Below the pieces are notes generated by a model. The model saw only the letters and a list, made by a program, of their open reading frames with translations. It made no database searches and was not told the origin of the DNA. This document shows positions 27,225 to 35,516 of a stretch of 35,516 nt of DNA, in pieces (the first letter of the stretch is position 1; the number at the start of each line of letters is the position of its first letter). Made by a program: the position numbers and the translations under genes. This DNA is from Methylophaga muralis (GTDB taxonomy: Bacteria > Pseudomonadota > Gammaproteobacteria > Nitrosococcales > Methylophagaceae), in assembly GCF_001720165.1 (NCBI RefSeq), contig NZ_MCRI01000025.1, positions 1 through 35,516 of the forward strand, read 5' to 3'.

Positions 27225-28562
27225 ATGGGAGTGAACAACAGCGTGAGCGGGCAACAAGATCGTAAATTTGTGGTACAGGCCGGTGGCAATCTGACAGGCA
27301 GTTTTCGTGTGCCTGGAGATAAATCCATCTCACACCGGTCAATCATGCTGGGTTCATTGGCTGAAGGCATAACCGAGGTCACCGGGTTTCTGGAAGGCGA
27401 GGATGCGCTGGCAACATTGGCGGCTTTTCGTGCAATGGGCGTCAATATTGAAGGCCCGGTCGAAGGCAAAGTCACTGTGCATGGTGTGGGTATGCATGGC
27501 TTGAAAGCGCCGGAAAAGGATGTATATGTCGGTAACTCCGGCACCTCTATTCGTTTATTAAGTGGATTACTGTCTGGTCAGTCATTTGATGTCACCATGA
27601 CTGGAGATAAATCATTATCAGTACGACCAATGCGCCGGGTAACCGATCCCCTGGCATTGATGGGTGCAAAGATTGATAGTGCCGATGGCAAACCGCCTTT
27701 GACTATTCATGGTGGCAATACATTAAAGGCAATTGATTATGACTTGCCAATGGCGAGTGCCCAGGTTAAATCCTGTCTGTTACTGGCAGGGATGTATGCC
27801 GACGGAACCACTAGCGTTACTGAGCCTGCGCCGACACGAGATCATACTGAGCGTATGCTGCAGGGCATGGGATATCCAGTTCAGGTTCAGGATAATCGAA
27901 TCAGTATTAAAGGCGGTGGCAAATTAACCGCCACGACCATTGATGTGCCTGGAGATATTTCTTCGGCCACGTTTTTTATGGTTGGAGCTGCGATTGCGCC
28001 GGAGTCGGATATCACTCTGCAACATGTTGGTATAAACCCGACCCGTATTGGTGTAATCAATATTTTGCGTCAAATGGGCGCGGATATTAGTTTGAGTAAT
28101 GAAAAATTGACTGGTGGTGAGCCGGTTGCTGATATTCGGGTTCGTTATTCGCCATTGACCGGAATTGAAATTCCTGAAGACCAGGTACCATTGGCCATTG
28201 ATGAATTTCCAGCGATATTTATTGCTGCAGCTTGTGCAGAAGGTCGCACAGTATTAACTGGTGCAGAAGAATTACGTGTTAAAGAGAGTGATCGCATTCA
28301 AGTCATGGCTGATGGACTACAAACTTTGGGTATTGATGCGCAACCGACCGCTGACGGTATGATAATTGAAGGTGGTGTAATCGGTAGTGGTGAAGTAGAT
28401 AGTCATGGTGATCACCGAATTGCCATGTCATTTGCCATGGCCGCATTACAGGCTGGTGGTGCGATTCAGATTAATGACTGTGCCAATGTCGCCACCTCAT
28501 TTCCCAATTTTGTTGAATTAGCCACTGACAGTGGCTTACAAATTGATGCCTTCGATGTCTGA
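27225..28562 (+). CDS. aroA: 5-enolpyruvylshikimate-3-phosphate synthase (class II-like)
   Basis: EPSP synthase of 445 residues, which joins PEP to shikimate-3-phosphate. Motifs are 'GDKSISHRS' (31-39), 'GNSGTS' (103-108), 'RPMRRV' (134-139), 'SAQVK' (178-182), RDHTE (205-209) and NPTR (271-274). The sets GDK, SAQ-x-K, R-x-H-x-E and N-x-T-R define the class II enzymes, unlike E. coli AroA. The residue matching E. coli Gly96 is still Gly. The start is ATG 27225, directly after the tyrA stop, with a weak ribosome site; GTG 27243 is an alternative. It overlaps cmk by 8 bases. Confidence 0.94.
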   Translation: MGVNNSVSGQQDRKFVVQAGGNLTGSFRVPGDKSISHRSIMLGSLAEGITEVTGFLEGEDALATLAAFRAMGVNIEGPVEGKVTVHGVGMHGLKAPEKDVYVGNSGTSIRLLSGLLSGQSFDVTMTGDKSLSVRPMRRVTDPLALMGAKIDSADGKPPLTIHGGNTLKAIDYDLPMASAQVKSCLLLAGMYADGTTSVTEPAPTRDHTERMLQGMGYPVQVQDNRISIKGGGKLTATTIDVPGDISSATFFMVGAAIAPESDITLQHVGINPTRIGVINILRQMGADISLSNEKLTGGEPVADIRVRYSPLTGIEIPEDQVPLAIDEFPAIFIAAACAEGRTVLTGAEELRVKESDRIQVMADGLQTLGIDAQPTADGMIIEGGVIGSGEVDSHGDHRIAMSFAMAALQAGGAIQINDCANVATSFPNFVELATDSGLQIDAFDV

Positions 28563-29217
28563 AATACCGGTTTTGACGATTGATGGTCCAAGCGGGTCTG
28601 GCAAGGGCACGTTAGCGCAGCTTATGGCGGAAAGACTGGGCTGGCATTATCTGGATAGTGGTGCCATTTACCGTGTTTTGGCACAAGCGGCGCTCAAGGA
28701 TCACATTGATTTAACTGATGAATCAGCGCTGGCTGAATTAGCTAAGCATTTGGATGTACAGTTCTTATTAACCAAAGGCCAGTTGCAGGTGATACTGCAA
28801 GGTGAAGATGTTTCATTGTTGATTCGTTCAGAACAAGCAGGCAATGCTGCATCAAAAGTTGCCGCATTTCCCGCGGTACGTGCAGCTCTGTTGCAAAGAC
28901 AACGTGATTTTCTTCAGCCACCTGGTTTAGTCACAGATGGCCGCGATATGGGGACAGTCGTGTTTCCTGACGCAGCATTTAAAGTCTTTTTAACAGCTAG
29001 TGCCGAGGTTCGGGCGGAGAGAAGATATAAGCAGTTGAAAGAGAAAGGAATTGATAGTAACCTTTCCGATCTCGTAGCCGAAATATCCGAACGTGATGAA
29101 CGAGATATGCAACGTGAAGTAGCGCCCCTGCGGCCTGCCGATGATGCCGTTATTATGGATTCAACACAACTCGGTATTGAAGCTGTATTAGAAAAAGTCA
29201 GTGCATTAATCGACTGA
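28555..29217 (+). CDS. cmk: Cytidylate kinase
   Basis: Nucleoside monophosphate kinase of 220 residues that phosphorylates CMP and dCMP. The Walker A motif is 'GPSGSGKGT' near the N-terminus. 'YLDSGAIYR' and '[13 protein letters not shown]' are typical for Cmk, and 'RRYKQL' belongs to the lid region. The start is ATG 28555 ([12 protein letters not shown]), within the 3' end of aroA; earlier in-frame starts lie deeper in aroA. The order aroA-cmk-rpsA is widely conserved in proteobacteria. Confidence 0.94.
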   Translation: MSEIPVLTIDGPSGSGKGTLAQLMAERLGWHYLDSGAIYRVLAQAALKDHIDLTDESALAELAKHLDVQFLLTKGQLQVILQGEDVSLLIRSEQAGNAASKVAAFPAVRAALLQRQRDFLQPPGLVTDGRDMGTVVFPDAAFKVFLTASAEVRAERRYKQLKEKGIDSNLSDLVAEISERDERDMQREVAPLRPADDAVIMDSTQLGIEAVLEKVSALID

Positions 29218-29267
29218 TTTATTAGGGTACTTAGCTGGGTGTTCCAGTTAAGTTTTTTGTTAATTTC

Positions 29268-29281
29268 CTGCATTTGCAGGT
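29268..29281. other. Small hairpin ahead of rpsA
   Basis: CCTGCA-TT-TGCAGG is a perfect 6-bp stem about 45 bases before the rpsA start. No T-run follows, so it is not a classical terminator. It lies in the rpsA leader, where S1 protein autoregulation acts in other bacteria; a role here is speculation. Confidence 0.3.
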
Positions 29282-29326
29282 CTAACGGGCGATTCTGTTA
29301 TCTATACAGGATCAAGGATATTTATA

Positions 29327-31000
29327 ATGAGCGAAAGCTTTGCTGATCTCTTTGAAGAGAGTCTAAACGCAACCCCAATGCAACCAGGCAAAATTGTTAC
29401 CGGTACGGTAGTCAATGTTGGTCCTGATGTTGTTATGGTTAACGCAGGTCTGAAATCTGAAGGCGCTATCCCAGTTGCCGAATTCATGAACGAAAAAGGT
29501 GAAATCACCGTTTCTGTTGGTGATTTGGTCGATGTTTCTCTGGAAACACTGGAAGATGGATTTGGTGCGACATTATTATCACGTGAAAAAGCCAAAGCGG
29601 CCGAAGCATGGATCAGATTGGAACACGCATTCGAAGCTAATGAAACTGTTCTGGGGATTATCTCTGGAAAAGTCAAAGGTGGTTTCACTGTTGATCTGGA
29701 AAACATCCGTGCGTTCCTGCCAGGTTCACTGGTTGATGTGCGTCCTATTCGTGATACTTCACACCTCGAAGGCAAAGAGCTTGAGTTCAAACTGATTAAG
29801 CTGGATCGCCCACGTAACAATATCGTTGTTTCTCGCCGTGCCATTATGGAAGCTGAGAACAGTGTTGAACGCGAAGCTCTTCTGGAAACATTGGAAGAAG
29901 GCAAAGTAGTTAAAGGTATCGTTAAGAACCTGACAGATTACGGCGCGTTTGTTGACCTTGGCGGTATTGATGGTCTGTTGCATATCACTGATATGGCATG
30001 GAAACGTGTTAAACATCCTTCAGAAGTTGTTGCCATCGGTGATGAAATCGATGTTCAAGTTCTGAAATTTGATAAAGATCGTGAACGTGTATCGTTAGGC
30101 CTGAAACAATTGGGTGATGATCCTTGGAAAGATATCGCTCGTCGTTATCCGAACAGCACACGCATTCAAGGTAAAGTGACCAACATTGCTGACTACGGTT
30201 GCTTTGTTGAAATCGAAGACGGCGTTGAAGGTTTGGTTCACATGTCTGAAATGGACTGGACCAACAAAAACGTACATCCTTCTAAGCTGGTCACATTAGG
30301 CGAAGAAGTTGAAGTAATGGTTCTGGATATCGATGCAGAACGTCGTCGTATTTCACTGGGTATCAAACAGTGCCAAACCAACCCTTGGGAAGAGTTCTCA
30401 ATGACTCATAACAAAGGTGACAAAGTCAGTGGCGCTATCAAATCAATCACTGATTTCGGTATCTTCATTGGTTTGGACGGTGGCATTGACGGCCTGATTC
30501 ACTTGTCTGACATCTCTTGGGAAGAAGAAAACGAAGAACTGATTCGTGACTTCAAGAAAGGCGATGAAGTTGAAGCCGTAGTACTGGCAATTGATCCTGA
30601 ACGTGAACGTATTTCTCTGGGTATCAAACAATTGCAGGATGATCCATTCTCTGCCTATTTGTCTGAACATCCACGTGGTTCTGTTGTTACAGGTAAGGTC
30701 ACTGAAGTTGATGCCAAAGGCGCAACAATTGAATTGGCAGAAGGCGTTGAAGGTTATGTTCGTGTTGCGGATATTTCGCGTGAACGTATCGAAGATGCCA
30801 GCAAAGTGCTGAATGTCGGTGATGAAGTAGAAGCTAAATTTACAGGAATGTCGCGCAAGGATCGCACGCTGACTCTGTCTATTAAAGCTAAGGATGATCA
30901 AGAAGAGTCCGAAGCTGTGAAAGAGTACAGTAATGTTAGTTCCGGCAATACCACTTTAGGTGATTTGCTGAAAGAACAAATGAATCAGAAAGATAGCTAA
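29327..31000 (+). CDS. rpsA: 30S ribosomal protein S1
   Basis: Ribosomal protein S1 of 557 residues, the standard six-repeat gammaproteobacterial size. Six S1/OB-fold repeats run from about residues 22-88, 106-170, 191-259, 276-346, 363-431 and 448-515, each with versions of 'GxVxxIxxxGxFV...GLxHxSE'. The first two are the ribosome-binding repeats and are more divergent. S1 brings mRNA to the 30S subunit. AAGGA lies eight bases ahead of the ATG. A strong terminator follows at 31014. Confidence 0.97.
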   Translation: MSESFADLFEESLNATPMQPGKIVTGTVVNVGPDVVMVNAGLKSEGAIPVAEFMNEKGEITVSVGDLVDVSLETLEDGFGATLLSREKAKAAEAWIRLEHAFEANETVLGIISGKVKGGFTVDLENIRAFLPGSLVDVRPIRDTSHLEGKELEFKLIKLDRPRNNIVVSRRAIMEAENSVEREALLETLEEGKVVKGIVKNLTDYGAFVDLGGIDGLLHITDMAWKRVKHPSEVVAIGDEIDVQVLKFDKDRERVSLGLKQLGDDPWKDIARRYPNSTRIQGKVTNIADYGCFVEIEDGVEGLVHMSEMDWTNKNVHPSKLVTLGEEVEVMVLDIDAERRRISLGIKQCQTNPWEEFSMTHNKGDKVSGAIKSITDFGIFIGLDGGIDGLIHLSDISWEEENEELIRDFKKGDEVEAVVLAIDPERERISLGIKQLQDDPFSAYLSEHPRGSVVTGKVTEVDAKGATIELAEGVEGYVRVADISRERIEDASKVLNVGDEVEAKFTGMSRKDRTLTLSIKAKDDQEESEAVKEYSNVSSGNTTLGDLLKEQMNQKDS

Positions 31001-31013
31001 TCTGTTCATTTAG

Positions 31014-31048
31014 TAAGCATCCGGTAATTTACCGGATGCTTATTTTTT
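31014..31048 (+). terminator. Rho-independent terminator after rpsA
   Basis: A 12-bp perfect stem, TAAGCATCCGGT (31014-31025) and ACCGGATGCTTA (31031-31042), with a 5-base loop is followed by TTTTTT. It ends the rpsA transcript 14 bases after the stop codon. Confidence 0.92.
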
Positions 31049-31061
31049 CTTGTTACACAGC

Positions 31062-31079
31062 TGCCTTAACGTTAAGGCA
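31062..31079. promoter_or_regulatory. 18-bp perfect palindrome upstream of ihfB
   Basis: TGCCTTAACGTTAAGGCA is a perfect palindrome 35 bases before the ihfB start codon and just after the rpsA terminator. It has no T-run and no loop, so it looks more like a binding site for a dimeric regulator than a terminator. The binding protein is unknown. Confidence 0.4.
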
Positions 31080-31114
31080 TAACCCAAAGTCTACTGCCGG
31101 GAATCTAGGAAATT

Positions 31115-31405
31115 ATGACCAAGTCTGATTTGATAGAAATACTATCCGAAAAACAATCTCTATTGAATTATCGAGACGTTGAACTAGCGGTGAAGTTAAT
31201 TCTTGAACAGATGAGTGATTGTCTGTCACGTGGTGATCGTATTGAGATCAGAGGGTTTGGCAGTTTCACCTTGCATCATCGTCCACCCAGAGTGGGACGT
31301 AATCCAAAAAGTGGTGAATCCGTTAAGCTCGATGAGAAATATGTACCGCATTTCAAACCCGGAAAAGAATTACGTGATCGCGTAAATAATGCCGCTGGTT
31401 TTTAA
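31115..31405 (+). CDS. ihfB: Integration host factor subunit beta
   Basis: HU/IHF-family DNA-bending protein of 96 residues. '[27 protein letters not shown]' is the beta-arm signature with the DNA-intercalating proline, and '[13 protein letters not shown]' is the C-terminal IHF-beta ending. It pairs with IhfA to bend DNA in replication, recombination and transcription. The location after rpsA is conserved in gammaproteobacteria. AGGA precedes the ATG. Confidence 0.95.
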   Translation: MTKSDLIEILSEKQSLLNYRDVELAVKLILEQMSDCLSRGDRIEIRGFGSFTLHHRPPRVGRNPKSGESVKLDEKYVPHFKPGKELRDRVNNAAGF

Positions 31406-31411
31406 TAAAAA

Positions 31412-31813
31412 ATGAAAATTAGTCAGGAAGCCGTTACTGACGCTCTTGTAATAAAAAGTTATGGCGACGGCTTTCTGCTGATTCAATCTTCAAATCAACC
31501 TCAACAACAGATCACGCATAATTGCATTCTTACTCCTGAAGGCATATTTGATGCGCTGGATCTGAATCGCTTCGATGAAAATATCAGCGATACACAGATT
31601 AAAAAAATCAAATCCTTTCAAGCCGACGTTGTCATCTTGGTGAAGGATGACGGTCTTACCTCTCACTCGATCAAAATTACCCATACATTTGCCCAATATG
31701 GTATTTCATTAGAAATAATGTCGCTTGGTGCTGCTTGTCGTACCTACAATTTGCTATTAAATGAAGGCAGAAAGCCAATATTGCTACTTGATTTAGAGTC
31801 TGAATGCGGGTGA
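31412..31813 (+). CDS. Mth938/DUF498-domain protein
   Basis: Protein of 133 residues that resembles the Mth938-like (DUF498/NDUFAF3) family. The visible family features are a 'YGDGFLLI' strand near the N-terminus, 'LTPEGIFDAL', and the C-terminal 'GISLEIMSLGAACRTYNLLLNEGRKPILLLDL' region with the conserved A-C-R-T-Y-N motif at about residues 108-113. The function in bacteria is not established; the mitochondrial relative helps assemble complex I. The start lies 6 bases after ihfB and has no clear ribosome site, so translation may depend on coupling. Confidence 0.78.
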   Translation: MKISQEAVTDALVIKSYGDGFLLIQSSNQPQQQITHNCILTPEGIFDALDLNRFDENISDTQIKKIKSFQADVVILVKDDGLTSHSIKITHTFAQYGISLEIMSLGAACRTYNLLLNEGRKPILLLDLESECG

Positions 31814-32190
31814 TCTTCAATGTTTGTGGTTATTGATGTGAATACCCATATTAAGCATAAGGTTTAAACCTTTGTTTATGTCAGTTATTAGGGATTAGAT
31901 GAATGAATGAATCGCTAAAACTTGACCACACCTGATGAAGTCAGGAAAATTCCCCTGGTTTAGTCAACGCAAAGTTTGCGAAAAAGCTTATAGGCTCGCA
32001 ATTTTTGGCAAAAGGCTTAGCAAAATCAGCAAAGTTGATCTGGATCACGGATTTGAAAGCATCAACATTGTTGTTTTGCGGTAAAATTTGTCGAGCTTGA
32101 TTGTTGGGCGATATGAAATTGGGTTCTGTTTCTGAGAATAAATAAAAGAAGCAGTGATAGAGTTTTCATGAGAGAGAAGGTGTGATCGCT
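31814..32190 (+). other. 377-base intergenic region ahead of ccoN
   Basis: The region holds two palindromes, AAGGTTTAAACCTT at 31859-31872 and CGCAAA-G-TTTGCG at 31968-31980, a 5-bp hairpin CCTGA/TCAGG at 31931-31945, and an FNR/Anr-type site at 32035-32048. TAAAAT at 32082-32087 is a candidate -10. The ribosome site AGAAGG precedes ccoN. No additional gene is supported. Confidence 0.55.
32035..32048 (+). promoter_or_regulatory. FNR/Anr-type box upstream of ccoN
   Basis: TTGATCTGGATCAC matches the FNR/Anr consensus TTGAT-N4-ATCAA at nine of ten positions. It lies about 142 bases before the ccoN start. Oxygen-sensing CRP/FNR proteins commonly control cbb3 oxidase operons, so low-oxygen activation is likely. 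The nearest -10-like element, TAAAAT at 32082, would place the site about 52 bases before transcription start, so the activation class is uncertain. Confidence 0.8.
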
Positions 32191-33612
32191 ATGCAGGCGA
32201 AACAACAGTATAACTTTGAAGTAGTCAAATGGTTCTCCTATATGGCGGTAGTCTATTTGGTTGCCGGAACGGGTATGGGTGTATTTATTGCATCGCAGTT
32301 AGCCTGGCCAGATCTTAATTTTGATAATCCTTACATTAGTTTTGGTCGATTACGTCCATTGCATACCAATACGGTAATTTTTGCATTTGGTGGATCAACA
32401 TTAATGGCCACAGCATTTTATGTTGTGCAACGTACCTCTGGAGTAAGACTCTGGAGTGATAAATTGGCCTGGTTCACCTTTTGGGGATGGAACCTGATTA
32501 TTCTCGGCGCCATCATCACGTTGCCTTTAGGCTTAACTCAATCAAAAGAATATGCTGAGCTGGAATGGCCGCTGGATATTTTGATTGCGGTAGTCTGGGT
32601 AAGCTACATGTTCAATTTCATCATGACCTTATCGATCCGTAAGGTTTCACATATCTATGTTGCCAACTGGTTCTTCCTGGCAATGATGATCATGATCACC
32701 TATCTCCATGTAGTAAACAGCTTGGCTATTCCTGTCAGCATGTGGAAATCGTATTCGATCTTCTCTGGAGTTCAGGATGCGATGATTCAATGGTGGTGGG
32801 GCCATAACGCAGTAGGTTTCTTCCTGACAGCGGGCTTCCTTGGCATCATGTACTACTTCGTACCTAAACAGGCAAACCGTCCTGTATATTCTTACCGTTT
32901 ATCCGTTATCCATTTCTGGGCGTTGGTATTTGGGTATGTGTGGTTAGGTGCTCACCATCTTCAATACACAGCATTACCAGATTGGACAGGTTCATTGGGT
33001 GCTGCCATTTCATTAGCGATGATTATTCCTTCATGGGGTGGTGCGTTAAACGGTATGTTCACTCTGAGTGGTGCTTGGGACAAATTACGCACTGACTATA
33101 TTTTACGATTCCTGATTGTCTCTTTAGCGTTCTACGCGATGTCGACTTTTGAAGGCCCGGTTATGGCTTCGAAAACAGTAAACGCCTTGTCACATTACAC
33201 TGACTGGACTATCGGTCATGTTCACTCAGGTGCGCTTGGCTGGGTTGCGATGGTTTCTGTAGGTGCGTTGTATCATATGGTTGAACGCATGTGGGGTACG
33301 ACGATGTATTCCGTTAAGCTGGTTAACCTGCATTTCTGGATGGCGACCATCGGTACCGCGATTTACATCACCGCAATGTGGGTATCAGGCATTATGCAAG
33401 GTCTGATGTGGCGTGCTTATGATGAATACGGCAATTTGGCATATACCTTTGTTGAGTCAGTCGCACAGATGCATCCTTACTACGCGATGCGTGCAATCGG
33501 TGGACTGATTTTCTTCCTGGGTGCGGTCATCATGCTGTTTAACGTAACAGTGACTATTCGCCGCGCGATTGCAAAACCATCTGCCGAAATGGCAACTGCA
33601 GCGAATATTTGA
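32191..33612 (+). CDS. ccoN: cbb3-type cytochrome c oxidase subunit I
   Basis: Catalytic subunit of 473 residues of the high-affinity cbb3 oxidase, which reduces oxygen to water. About 12 membrane helices are present. Heme and copper ligands are visible: His58 in 'RPLHTN', His205 in 'WWWGHN', His255-His256 in 'WLGAHHLQY', and His343/His345 in 'GHVHSG'. The start is ATG 32191, with AGAAGG ten bases upstream; the in-frame GTG at 32182 is too close to that site. It is the first gene of the ccoNOQP operon behind the FNR-type box. Confidence 0.95.
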   Translation: MQAKQQYNFEVVKWFSYMAVVYLVAGTGMGVFIASQLAWPDLNFDNPYISFGRLRPLHTNTVIFAFGGSTLMATAFYVVQRTSGVRLWSDKLAWFTFWGWNLIILGAIITLPLGLTQSKEYAELEWPLDILIAVVWVSYMFNFIMTLSIRKVSHIYVANWFFLAMMIMITYLHVVNSLAIPVSMWKSYSIFSGVQDAMIQWWWGHNAVGFFLTAGFLGIMYYFVPKQANRPVYSYRLSVIHFWALVFGYVWLGAHHLQYTALPDWTGSLGAAISLAMIIPSWGGALNGMFTLSGAWDKLRTDYILRFLIVSLAFYAMSTFEGPVMASKTVNALSHYTDWTIGHVHSGALGWVAMVSVGALYHMVERMWGTTMYSVKLVNLHFWMATIGTAIYITAMWVSGIMQGLMWRAYDEYGNLAYTFVESVAQMHPYYAMRAIGGLIFFLGAVIMLFNVTVTIRRAIAKPSAEMATAANI

Positions 33613-33622
33613 GGGAATCAGC

Positions 33623-34300
33623 ATGGCTAATAAATCTAATAAACGCGTTAGTTTTCAAGATTGGGTTGAACAAAACGTTTGGGGACTTGCTCTAGCTACA
33701 GCATTAGTAGTGTCTGTAGGCGGTATTGTTGAGATTGTCCCGTTGTTTTATCTGCAAAATACATTTGAGGATGATGTCTTTCCTGAATATGAAGAACTGC
33801 AAGGTGTTCGTCCATATACGGCTTTAGAGTTGGCTGGTCGTGACGTCTATCAACGTGAAGGCTGCTATTTATGCCATTCACAAATGGTGCGTCCATTCCG
33901 TGATGAAAAAGATCGTTATGGTCATTATTCATTAGCAGTTGAATCTAAATATGATCACCCATTTCAGTGGGGGTCTAAGCGTACTGGGCCTGATTTGGCA
34001 CGTGTAGGTGGAAAATACTCCGATGCATGGCATATCCAGCATCTTCGTGACCCACGTTCTGTAGTGCCTGAGTCCATCATGCCACGCTACCCATGGCTAG
34101 ATAATGCCACCATCAATGGCGAAGGTATGGTTCGCCGCTTGAAAGCAATGAAAGTATTGGGCGTACCTTATACAGATGAACAAATTCTGGGTGCTGCCGA
34201 AGCGGTAGAAGGCAAAACGGAAATGGAAGCTTTGGTAGCTTATCTGCAGGTACTTGGCACAATGATCCAGTTTGAACCAGGTAGAGATTACCGTGAGTAA
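33623..34300 (+). CDS. ccoO: cbb3-type cytochrome c oxidase subunit II (monoheme cytochrome c)
   Basis: Membrane-anchored cytochrome c of 226 residues. One N-terminal helix is at about 20-43 and a heme-binding CYLCH at 81-85. The periplasmic domain includes '[16 protein letters not shown]' and '[11 protein letters not shown]', whose Met is a likely axial ligand. It passes electrons to CcoN. The start is ATG 33623, with GGGA six bases upstream, 10 bases after ccoN; an earlier in-frame start would overlap ccoN without a ribosome site. It overlaps ccoQ by 8 bases. Confidence 0.95.
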   Translation: MANKSNKRVSFQDWVEQNVWGLALATALVVSVGGIVEIVPLFYLQNTFEDDVFPEYEELQGVRPYTALELAGRDVYQREGCYLCHSQMVRPFRDEKDRYGHYSLAVESKYDHPFQWGSKRTGPDLARVGGKYSDAWHIQHLRDPRSVVPESIMPRYPWLDNATINGEGMVRRLKAMKVLGVPYTDEQILGAAEAVEGKTEMEALVAYLQVLGTMIQFEPGRDYRE

Positions 34301-34502
34301 TTTCTTGTCTTATTTTGAGACAAACTGGTCGGCCATGACCGCAAGTGATTGGGTGGGCACGATACTGACAGTCATTATTTTTATATTGATGTTTGGTATG
34401 TATTTCTGGGCATTGCGACCTAAGAATAAAGAAAAACTTGAATCACACCGTGACATGGCGCTGAGAGATGACGATATAAATTCGGAGAAAAATGATGGCT
34501 GA
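34293..34502 (+). CDS. ccoQ: cbb3-type cytochrome oxidase subunit CcoQ/FixQ
   Basis: Short membrane protein of 69 residues from a GTG at 34293, with GAG six bases upstream. One helix at about 19-41 ('[22 protein letters not shown]') is followed by a charged tail. Its position between ccoO and ccoP, its length and its single helix identify it as CcoQ, which stabilises the oxidase. It overlaps ccoO by 8 bases and ccoP by 8 bases. The exact start is uncertain; TTG 34272 is in frame but lacks a site. Confidence 0.85.
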   Translation: MSNFLSYFETNWSAMTASDWVGTILTVIIFILMFGMYFWALRPKNKEKLESHRDMALRDDDINSEKNDG

Positions 34503-35427
34503 TAACAATAAAAATCCTCATGAATGTCCAGATACAGGTCATGAATGGGATGGCATCAGAGAGTTAACTAATCCGCCGCCACGCTGGTGGACAATAGCTT
34601 TGTACCTGAGTGGATTGTTAGTTCTGGTTTATTTTATTTTGTATCCATCACTGCCGCTAGTGACTGGCAATACCAAAGGTATTTTGGGTTGGACTCAAAT
34701 TAAAGAATATAAAGAAGACTTGGCAAAAATCGAAGAAAAACGTGCGCCTTTTGAAGATCGTATCGCTGCCATGACTGCAGAAGAGATTTTGGAAGATGAC
34801 GAATTATTACGTTATGCCGTAGGTTCTAGCAAAGTACTTTATGGTGATAACTGTGCTGCATGCCATGGTGTTGGTGGTTATCCTCAACCAGGTTCAGGTT
34901 ATCCTATCCTGGCCAATGATGATTGGTTATACGGCGGCACAGTAAGTAAAATTATCGAAACGTTGGCAAAAGGTCGTCAAGGCATGATGCCGGCACATGC
35001 AAATTTATTAACCGAAGAAGAAGTAGACGGTTTAGTTGAGTTTGTTGTGAACAGTGCCAATGGTGAAGCCACCGACGCACAATGGAAGCTATATAACGAG
35101 AAGGGCTGTGTAGCTTGTCATGGAGCTGATGCCAAAGGTATTCAGCAACTTGGTTCTGCGAATCTGGCTGATAAAGTATGGCGTTTTTCTGGTGAGCCAG
35201 ATGAAATCCGTCACACTATTTTGCACGGCGTTAATGATGCAAACGATCCATTAACACGCGTTGCTGTTATGCCAGCCTGGAATGAAAGACTTGCAGTGCG
35301 TCTGGAAGCAGAAGAGTTCGGTGATGATCCAGAAGACTATTACGATGGCACTGAAACTGAACGCTTGAGTGAAAATGAAATCAAAAAACTAGCTATCTAT
35401 GTGCATCAACTTGGTGGTGGCGAATAA
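34495..35427 (+). CDS. ccoP: cbb3-type cytochrome c oxidase subunit III (diheme cytochrome c)
   Basis: Membrane-anchored diheme cytochrome c of 310 residues. 'GHEWDGIRELTNPPPRWW' is the usual CcoP start, followed by one helix at about 33-52. Two heme motifs are present, CAACH at 120-124 and CVACH at 205-209. It receives electrons from soluble cytochrome c and passes them on to CcoO and CcoN. The chosen ATG 34495 has GGAG seven bases upstream; ATG 34492 is an alternative. It overlaps ccoQ by 8 bases. Confidence 0.95.
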   Translation: MADNNKNPHECPDTGHEWDGIRELTNPPPRWWTIALYLSGLLVLVYFILYPSLPLVTGNTKGILGWTQIKEYKEDLAKIEEKRAPFEDRIAAMTAEEILEDDELLRYAVGSSKVLYGDNCAACHGVGGYPQPGSGYPILANDDWLYGGTVSKIIETLAKGRQGMMPAHANLLTEEEVDGLVEFVVNSANGEATDAQWKLYNEKGCVACHGADAKGIQQLGSANLADKVWRFSGEPDEIRHTILHGVNDANDPLTRVAVMPAWNERLAVRLEAEEFGDDPEDYYDGTETERLSENEIKKLAIYVHQLGGGE

Positions 35428-35478
35428 AAAAGTAAAACTGGCTTGAATAAATAAGTTAGTTCAAATCAGGAGAAGATT

Positions 35479-35516
35479 ATGGGTTTAGATGCAGTTGTGA
35501 TTGGGGCCATTGTAAG
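35479..35516 (+). CDS. Start of a further gene, cut by the window edge
   Basis: ATG at 35479 follows a strong ribosome site (AGGAGAAG) 51 bases after ccoP. Only 'MGLDAVVIGAIV' is visible, hydrophobic after the first residues, which suggests a membrane-anchored protein. In this position ccoG, a FixH-like protein or another small oxidase accessory gene is common, but these codons do not decide it. Confidence 0.5.
   Translation, partial: MGLDAVVIGAIV

Noticed and set aside
31931-31955. CTGATGA followed by GGAAA, reminiscent of a hammerhead ribozyme core
   Set aside because: There is no stem II between the two elements and no flanking stems; the similarity is limited to a few bases.
1-35516. 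Search for CRISPR arrays, tRNA genes, toxin-antitoxin pairs and defence islands
   Set aside because: No regularly spaced repeats, cloverleaf sequences or recognisable defence proteins were seen by eye; almost all bases belong to common chromosomal genes.

Overview
The window is a chromosomal stretch from a gammaproteobacterium with moderate GC. The evidence is the gene order ileS-lspA-hisC-tyrA-aroA-cmk-rpsA-ihfB, the DksA-type zinc finger protein, the YbdG-type channel and a cbb3 oxidase operon. A Methylophaga/Thiotrichales-like marine bacterium would fit, but that is only an impression; nothing here fixes the genus. No rRNA, tRNA, CRISPR array, phage gene or transposase gene was seen.

Layout. 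(1) 114-3358: a Fur-box promoter drives an exbB-exbD-exbD-tonB energy-transduction operon, followed by a DUF815-type ATPase. (2) 3430-11076, minus strand: a complete efflux locus in transcription order outer-membrane factor, membrane-fusion protein, RND pump, OmpR-type regulator, histidine kinase, all overlapping or abutting. A Bcr/CflA-type MFS exporter and a YbdG-type mechanosensitive channel lie upstream on the same strand. (3) 14087-18944, plus strand: SulP transporter, tandem universal stress protein (frameshifted near its end), DksA/TraR zinc finger protein, and a phytochrome-like GGDEF protein. (4) 19021-21799: peptide release factor 3, a two-CBS-domain protein, a roughly 390-bp palindromic repeat element, and a DUF3579 protein. 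(5) 21968-31813: ileS (frameshifted as read), lspA, hisC, tyrA, class II-like aroA, cmk, rpsA with a strong terminator, ihfB, and a Mth938/DUF498-domain protein. (6) 32035-35427: ccoN-ccoO-ccoQ-ccoP behind an FNR/Anr-type site, then the first codons of another gene at the window edge.

How the genes work together. Iron status probably controls the TonB system, whose proton-driven motor powers outer-membrane uptake. The efflux operon carries its own sensor-regulator pair. The central block is core metabolism: aromatic amino acid synthesis, translation and nucleoid structure. The cbb3 oxidase is a high-affinity terminal oxidase for low oxygen, which matches the FNR-type site upstream.

The most notable points are the Asp-to-Asn change in the second ExbD, a phytochrome-like sensor without either known chromophore cysteine, the palindromic element inserted exactly between two stop codons and flanked by TA, and two single-base frameshifts (usp and ileS) that look like sequence errors but should be checked. 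No clearly new defence or mobile system was found; most of the window is ordinary core genome.
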